Source: Haloimpatiens lingqiaonensis (GTDB lineage Bacteria > Bacillota > Clostridia > Clostridiales > Clostridiaceae). Taken from it: 64,000 nucleotides of DNA. Numbering within the stretch: position 1 is the stretch's first letter; the number at the start of each line of letters is the position of its first letter. A program made the position numbers and the translations under genes. Below are positions 59,691 through 64,000 of the stretch, in pieces. The DNA lies in the NCBI RefSeq assembly GCF_044502415.1, contig NZ_CP172402.1. The stretch is one strand, 5' to 3'. A model generated the notes under the pieces. It saw only the letters and a list, made by a program, of their open reading frames with translations. It ran no database searches and had not been told where the DNA came from.

Positions 59691-60893
59691 ATGGCTTTAT
59701 TACTTAATAGAAAATATGGTAGTCGTCTTGAATGCCTTTATTACATATTAACATCATGTTATAAAAAGTATGGTGTTACAAAAGAATTTAATCTTAAAGA
59801 TTTAAAATTTGATCCAAATGATGCGTACAATGTTCATAATTATTGTAACCTCTTGAAAAATATTGTTGGCAGGAAATGTTGCCCCTATTTAGTCAATCCA
59901 CTTAATTTATCTAAATGCTATGCTACTCAGTCTGTTGATAGTGATTCTACAAAATCAAAAGCTGTAAGCGATATTGCCGGTTCACTTGAAGCTCTTGGCT
60001 TTGTTTCCCGTAATAAAAGGAAATTTAAAATTTCTTCAGAGGGTGAAAAGTGGGTTAATAGTGATTTTTATTCATCGGAATGGGAAGCTATCGCAAGAAA
60101 AGGTGTATTATCATACGGGGTTACAATTGGATTCTTGAATAAAATAGCAAAGCTACCTACAAACTTTTCCTATTCAGGCATTTATTTAAGCTACCCTCAT
60201 ACTACAGAAATAGTAAAGTATACTGATAGTTCTGGCAATACAGTATATATTGATATTTCCACAGATAGCCAACGTGATAGTAATACGAGAACAATGTCCC
60301 GATTAATTGGCTGGTGCGTCACTGTAGGACTGATTGAGCCCTTAGACTTCCCTGCTAACGATTCTCCGCTTGCTCATATAAAATATAGAGAATTCGTAAA
60401 TTCAGAAACACTTACAGTACGCAACTATAAAAAAACCGATCATTGTATAAATCTATTCAATTCAAAACCCTATGTTAGCAATCCACTTTCTTATTCGAGA
60501 TTACACAAAAATGTCGCTTCTTTAAGAGAGAATGGGGGCGAAGATTTAAGAAATGCTACACTGGAGTATAACAACAATATATTAAATAGACGTTTTGTTT
60601 TTGTATACGCATTGAACTACTATAGTAAATTAAATAAATCTCTAGATTTTGAAAAGCTAGTAGCTGCAATGAGTGAATACTCAGATGAATTCTTTTCAGA
60701 GAATAATGATCCTACCACTATAATGGAATCGGAAAGTGATATCGCTGATATTGCAGGAATACCGTTTGATATAGATGATTATGGTATGCTAGTTCCTAAA
60801 ACAACTATTAATAATGATGTCCTTATTGAAGATGCACCCAAGGAATCAATAGAATTGGCCAAAAAAATAATAGAAGAAATGGAGGTTAACTAA
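59691..60893 (+). CDS. Unassigned protein, possible DNA-recognition subunit
   Basis: A 400-residue protein. Residues about 85-125 (SKAVSDIAGSLEALGFVSRNKRKFKISSEGEKWV) have the shape of a winged helix, and a similar layout recurs after residue 200 (TRTMSRLIGWCVTVGLIEPLDF). The first 70 residues include cysteines (GRKCCPYLVN). No nuclease motif is visible. It ends with the ATGATA overlap of the third gene (60893). Position between a cysteine-cluster gene and a clear nuclease suggests recognition or bridging, which is inference. Confidence 0.55.
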   Translation: MALLLNRKYGSRLECLYYILTSCYKKYGVTKEFNLKDLKFDPNDAYNVHNYCNLLKNIVGRKCCPYLVNPLNLSKCYATQSVDSDSTKSKAVSDIAGSLEALGFVSRNKRKFKISSEGEKWVNSDFYSSEWEAIARKGVLSYGVTIGFLNKIAKLPTNFSYSGIYLSYPHTTEIVKYTDSSGNTVYIDISTDSQRDSNTRTMSRLIGWCVTVGLIEPLDFPANDSPLAHIKYREFVNSETLTVRNYKKTDHCINLFNSKPYVSNPLSYSRLHKNVASLRENGGEDLRNATLEYNNNILNRRFVFVYALNYYSKLNKSLDFEKLVAAMSEYSDEFFSENNDPTTIMESESDIADIAGIPFDIDDYGMLVPKTTINNDVLIEDAPKESIELAKKIIEEMEVN

Positions 60894-61780
60894 TGATATA
60901 TAAATTTAGAAAATACAAAGACATTGATTCTTTTATAAAAAACATCCCAAAAACGAAGAATGATGAAGAATATACAATTGTCTATAAATGTAATGGATTA
61001 GATTTTTCAAAACCTAATCCATTTACACAAAAATGCTTCGGTTGTCTATTTTGCATTTTTAATAATGATGAAATTATAAAATATTTCAATGTTTTTTGGG
61101 GTGATGACTTCATTAATAAGTATTCAAAAGAATCATTCCAAGGTAAACCTGTAACTATGCCAACTGCAAAAAAATCCTTAAAAAACCCAATAAAAAACCT
61201 TGAAGAATTTACAGGAGTCGATGAAACTTCAAATATACAACCATGGACTTCAGGCATAATTAATCACATGTGTTCAACTTCTAATAGAGTCGGTATGGAA
61301 GTTCCAATTTATAACAACGATTATGATCGCAATGGCCGTTTAGATGTGTGTTCTATGACTTCAGATAAATTACTTGCAATTGAAACAAAAATCTCATTAG
61401 ATGATGCGTTAAAAGATGAACGATTTATTGAACAACATTATAAATACACAACAGAAATTGAAAAGTCGATAACAGATTATAACTATATCACACTTTTTGG
61501 TGGTAAAGAGACTGATTTATATCCCCCTACAAGCCCATATTGTACAGGAAAAATTGGTTCAAAATCAGAACGTTTTTACGAAATTGTTACTACGAATAAT
61601 ATTAAGTTCATTTCTGCAAACGCTCTTTGGTGCTTATGTTGCCGGTATCTTGAACATGGTGATAAATATTCTTGGGATATCTTTATTAGTAAATTATTTT
61701 CTGAATCTCACTGTATAGGATTACTATCTGCTGGAAAAGTTGTTAATCGTAATGACATCATCTCCATTGAGTCTTTCTAG
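60893..61780 (+). CDS. Unassigned PD-(D/E)XK-type nuclease with CxxCxxC motif
   Basis: A 295-residue protein. Residues 40-50 contain KCFGCLFCIF (C-x2-C-x2-C). The nuclease core is about 145-170: NGRLDVCSMTSDKLLAIETKIS, with Asp in DV and the E-x-K pair in ETK, the classic D-(E)xK order. It is the best candidate for the cutting subunit. A terminator follows at 61782. It lies head to head (convergent) with the second methyltransferase. I know no described family with this pairing of motifs, but a search could show otherwise. Confidence 0.65.
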   Translation: MIYKFRKYKDIDSFIKNIPKTKNDEEYTIVYKCNGLDFSKPNPFTQKCFGCLFCIFNNDEIIKYFNVFWGDDFINKYSKESFQGKPVTMPTAKKSLKNPIKNLEEFTGVDETSNIQPWTSGIINHMCSTSNRVGMEVPIYNNDYDRNGRLDVCSMTSDKLLAIETKISLDDALKDERFIEQHYKYTTEIEKSITDYNYITLFGGKETDLYPPTSPYCTGKIGSKSERFYEIVTTNNIKFISANALWCLCCRYLEHGDKYSWDIFISKLFSESHCIGLLSAGKVVNRNDIISIESF

Positions 61781-61781
61781 C

Positions 61782-61824
61782 AAACTAGGATTGCAAGTAT
61801 TAGAATATACTTACAATCCTAGTT
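61782..61824. terminator. Bidirectional terminator between nuclease and methyltransferase
   Basis: AAACTAGGATTGCAAGTAT (61782-61800) pairs with the complement at 61806-61824 with one mismatch and a 5-nt loop. It is flanked by A-rich and T-rich runs in both directions. It ends both converging operons. Confidence 0.85.
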
Positions 61825-61852
61825 TTTTATTATATTATATAATCTGACCGCT

Positions 61853-62693
61853 TCAATCTTCAGTAAGCATTTCTGAAAGCGACACTTGTTGACATTCATT
61901 CCTTACTCTGTCTAATTTTGCTTCAATAAGATGTTTATATTCAGGATTTATTTCATATCCTATAGCATTTCTACCTAATTCTAATGCTGCCTCTGCTGTT
62001 GTACCAGTTCCCATAAATGGATCTAACACAGTATCTCCATAAAAACTGTACAATTTGATTAACCTATATGGAAGTTCTTTCGGAAATGGAGCTGGATGTC
62101 CTTCTGACTTTGCTTTTGCTGGTTGCATTTCCCAAAATGAATTAACTGCCCAATCGGCCCATTCCTTCTGTGTTAACTTTGATTTTTCTTTAATTTCTTC
62201 ACTTACTTTAGCCCTTTTCCCCTTTTTACAAAATACAATAATCCATTCATATGGGAATGTTGAAAAAATGTTAGTCGGATATGGGTAACTTCCAAAAGAG
62301 CTAAATCTTGCAATCTTTCTCTTATCCCATATATAAAGAGCTAATGTGAACATTTCACCTGTTGAATCCATGAACTTTTCAATATCTGAGATTACTGTAT
62401 GCGTAACTCTTCTATTAAAAGGGGTTGCTTTCCCAGATTCAAATAAAGGCATAATATTTATACATAACTTTCCATCTGGCCCAAGGACTCTTATGCACTC
62501 TTTCCAAACTTCATTAAGGTCATTAATATAATCTTCATATGATTGGTTTAGACCAATCTGGCCTTCATTATCATAATCTTTCAAATCACCGTACGGAGGA
62601 ACTTGTAATAATTAATTGTACACTTCCATCCGCAACTTCTTTCATATTTCTACTATCACCTATATATATATCAGCTTTCGGTTTAAAATTCAT
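61853..62693 (-). pseudogene. SPPY-type DNA methyltransferase (second of pair), frame broken in motif IV
   Basis: A beta-class enzyme in which the catalytic motif precedes the SAM motif. The frame from ATG 62693 reads MNFKPKADIYIGDSRNMK... to IITSS, then one extra base (about 62598-62602) turns TSPPYG into a frameshift and stop. Removing it joins to DLKDYDNEGQIGLNQ... with the SAM-binding DPFMGTGTTAEAALELG near the C-terminus. SPPY suggests N4-cytosine methylation. Corrected length is about 279 residues. The start overlaps the first methyltransferase by 11 bases. Whether the break is real decides whether the host is protected. Confidence 0.85.
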
Positions 62694-63771
62694 GTTTAAT
62701 TACTTCTCCTTTATATTTATCCCAAACAACAATTTGCTCTTTCCTTTTAGTTCTATTTAAAACATCAAATACTTGACTTGAACTACCACTATAACTTCGT
62801 TCTTCAACATATGAAGCCTCTCTTATATTTCTAAAAAAGTCTCCACCATTAATAACTCCACCTTTAACCTTTTTATCGCCAACTACAAATATGATTAACG
62901 CATTCTCAGTTGTAACTTTCTCTAGTTCTTCAATAACAGCTCTCATATCAGCTTCATATGTATCAACATATTGAATTAGATTTTTCTTTACCTCAACTCT
63001 ATCTATTCCAAAAATTTCATACACAAGCTTTCCATAATATGCTGTATAGTCTAATCCATCAAAATATGGTGGACTTGTAAAAACAAAGTCGATACTATGT
63101 GGTTCTATCATTTCTGATAATTTTCTACTATCACCCTGAATAATTCTAGCAGCTTCGCATTCAAGAGGATTAAAATACTTAGAGTGTTTCTTTGCCTTTG
63201 ATAACATTTTCTCAAAGAAATTAATATATCGTTTTGGTTCAATATTTTTTCCTACTGTACTTGAAGTCCAAACATATCCATTACAACCTCTTGCAGCTAG
63301 TGCAATAGCACCAAAAAAGACACCTTTAAGGTAATCGTTCATGGATTCATAATAGTTTTTCATGCACATAATTTCTGAAGCTGTTTGCTCATGAAAAGAT
63401 TTTAAAGGTCCTTCTGGCATTTTCTCGTAATTTTTAGAGTCAAAATCTTTCTTAGCCATTTCGATCAAATACTTACATTCTTCGATACTATTTCCTACTT
63501 CTTTATGTATTTTGGCTTTAGACAACTGAACTGCAAGCGGATTGTTATCAACTCCTATAGCCTTCAAGCCATGCCTTTGTCCCTCATACACTATAGTCCC
63601 TGAACCACAAAACGGGTCCAAAATAGTTCCTTTTGATGGTAATTGTCTAATTATATTCTGCGCATCTATAGCAGAAATTTTCCCTCTATATGGATAAATC
63701 CCATGCATTGAATTTGGATTATTAACACTGTCTATCTTTTCAAAATGTATAATTGGATTCCTTGCTTTCAT
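62683..63771 (-). CDS. SPPY-type DNA methyltransferase (first of pair)
   Basis: A 362-residue enzyme with motif I first: TILDPFCGSGTIVYEGQRHG (about 49-68), then DFVFTSPPYFDGLDY (about 228-242). DPFCGSGT binds SAM; SPPY is the catalytic motif usual for N4-cytosine methylases. A second methyltransferase in the opposite motif order follows, as in systems recognising asymmetric sites where each enzyme methylates one strand. ATG 63771 follows GGAAATAGAG. It is intact in this sequence. Confidence 0.9.
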   Translation of the reverse strand: MKARNPIIHFEKIDSVNNPNSMHGIYPYRGKISAIDAQNIIRQLPSKGTILDPFCGSGTIVYEGQRHGLKAIGVDNNPLAVQLSKAKIHKEVGNSIEECKYLIEMAKKDFDSKNYEKMPEGPLKSFHEQTASEIMCMKNYYESMNDYLKGVFFGAIALAARGCNGYVWTSSTVGKNIEPKRYINFFEKMLSKAKKHSKYFNPLECEAARIIQGDSRKLSEMIEPHSIDFVFTSPPYFDGLDYTAYYGKLVYEIFGIDRVEVKKNLIQYVDTYEADMRAVIEELEKVTTENALIIFVVGDKKVKGGVINGGDFFRNIREASYVEERSYSGSSSQVFDVLNRTKRKEQIVVWDKYKGEVIKHEF

Positions 63772-63784
63772 CTCTATTTCCTTC

Positions 63785-63961
63785 CTAGTTTTTATTAGAA
63801 ATACGTAAAATTATTTCTTTGGTTTTTGTATCAACATAAACATCAAATAACGTTTCCCCCTTCTTAACATCAAGATTAGTAAGTATCTGCTTGGGTAAAC
63901 GTATACGCATATCTTTTTGAAGAACATAAGTATCTAAATAGATGCACTTTTTATTTGGCAT
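63785..63961 (-). CDS. Small AbrB/SpoVT-like protein
   Basis: A 58-residue protein MPNKKCIYLDTYVLQKDMRI..., RLPKQILTNLDVKKGETLFD with the swapped-hairpin pattern of AbrB-type DNA-binding domains. ATG 63961 has AAGGAG upstream. It ends 13 bases before the first methyltransferase ATG, so it is the first gene of the operon. It may regulate methyltransferase expression in place of a standard controller, or be an antitoxin-like protein. Upstream, an AGTCT/AGACT palindrome lies at 63979-63994. Confidence 0.75.
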   Translation of the reverse strand: MPNKKCIYLDTYVLQKDMRIRLPKQILTNLDVKKGETLFDVYVDTKTKEIILRISNKN

Positions 63962-64000
63962 TTTTTACTCCTTAAATCAGTCTGTATTTAGACTAATTTT

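Overview
The window looks like a chromosome segment of a low-GC Gram-positive anaerobe, probably a clostridial Firmicute. The reasons are the A+T-rich coding, AGGAGG-type ribosome binding sites, many TTG/GTG starts, and gene families typical of clostridial phages and resistance islands. No rRNA, tRNA or CRISPR array was recognised. The base composition appears to change along the window: the left arm (1-7 kb) and the right end (58.7-64 kb) are very A+T rich, and the resistance block and prophage look less so.

1-7.1 kb is a decayed defence and stress island, all on the minus strand. It holds a broken type I methyltransferase (hsdM) behind an XRE regulator, a zeta-toxin-like kinase with a small partner, a truncated serine recombinase, a RelA/SpoT-domain protein with a small overlapping partner, an NTF2-like protein and a TIR-domain gene. 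Four copies of a short multi-hairpin repeat (about 91 bp when full length) are scattered here. One is read through in frame inside the TIR gene and one supplies the end of its downstream neighbour.

7.1-15.2 kb is a multi-resistance block, also minus strand: a TPR-Arr (rifamycin ADP-ribosyltransferase) fusion, an AraC-GyrI regulator, a lincosamide nucleotidyltransferase-like gene, a Vat streptogramin acetyltransferase, another nucleotidyltransferase, and mef(A)-msr(D). The mef/msr pair keeps both known regulatory leader peptides (MTASMRLR and MYLIFM) and their attenuator hairpins.

15.2-58.6 kb is a nearly complete siphovirus-type prophage transcribed right to left. Early genes lie on the right: ImmA/IrrE-type metalloprotease, sigma-like factor, DUF2800/DUF2815, family A DNA polymerase, antirepressor, VapE primase-helicase, VRR-NUC nuclease, SNF2 helicase and an ArpU-like activator. 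Then come HNH, terminase, MetK, a ParB-methyltransferase fusion, an amidoligase/gamma-glutamylcyclotransferase module, portal, ClpP-like protease, capsid, connectors, tail, tape measure, Fn3 tail fibre, holin, BppU and endolysin. A trio of serine-recombinase genes closes the left end. The tail chaperone has a textbook programmed -1 frameshift site. Nine separate prophage positions, plus one in the right-hand methyltransferase, carry a single extra base that breaks an otherwise intact gene. All ten are +1 insertions, which suggests insertion-biased sequencing error or, less likely, decay.

58.7-64 kb is a divergent restriction-modification-like locus. On the plus strand are a small Cro/CI regulator and three genes I cannot assign to a known family; two have ferredoxin-like cysteine clusters and the third protein carries a clear PD-(D/E)XK nuclease motif. 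On the minus strand are a 58-residue AbrB-like protein and two SPPY-type DNA methyltransferases, the second broken by one base inside its catalytic motif. This locus is my best candidate for an undescribed system.
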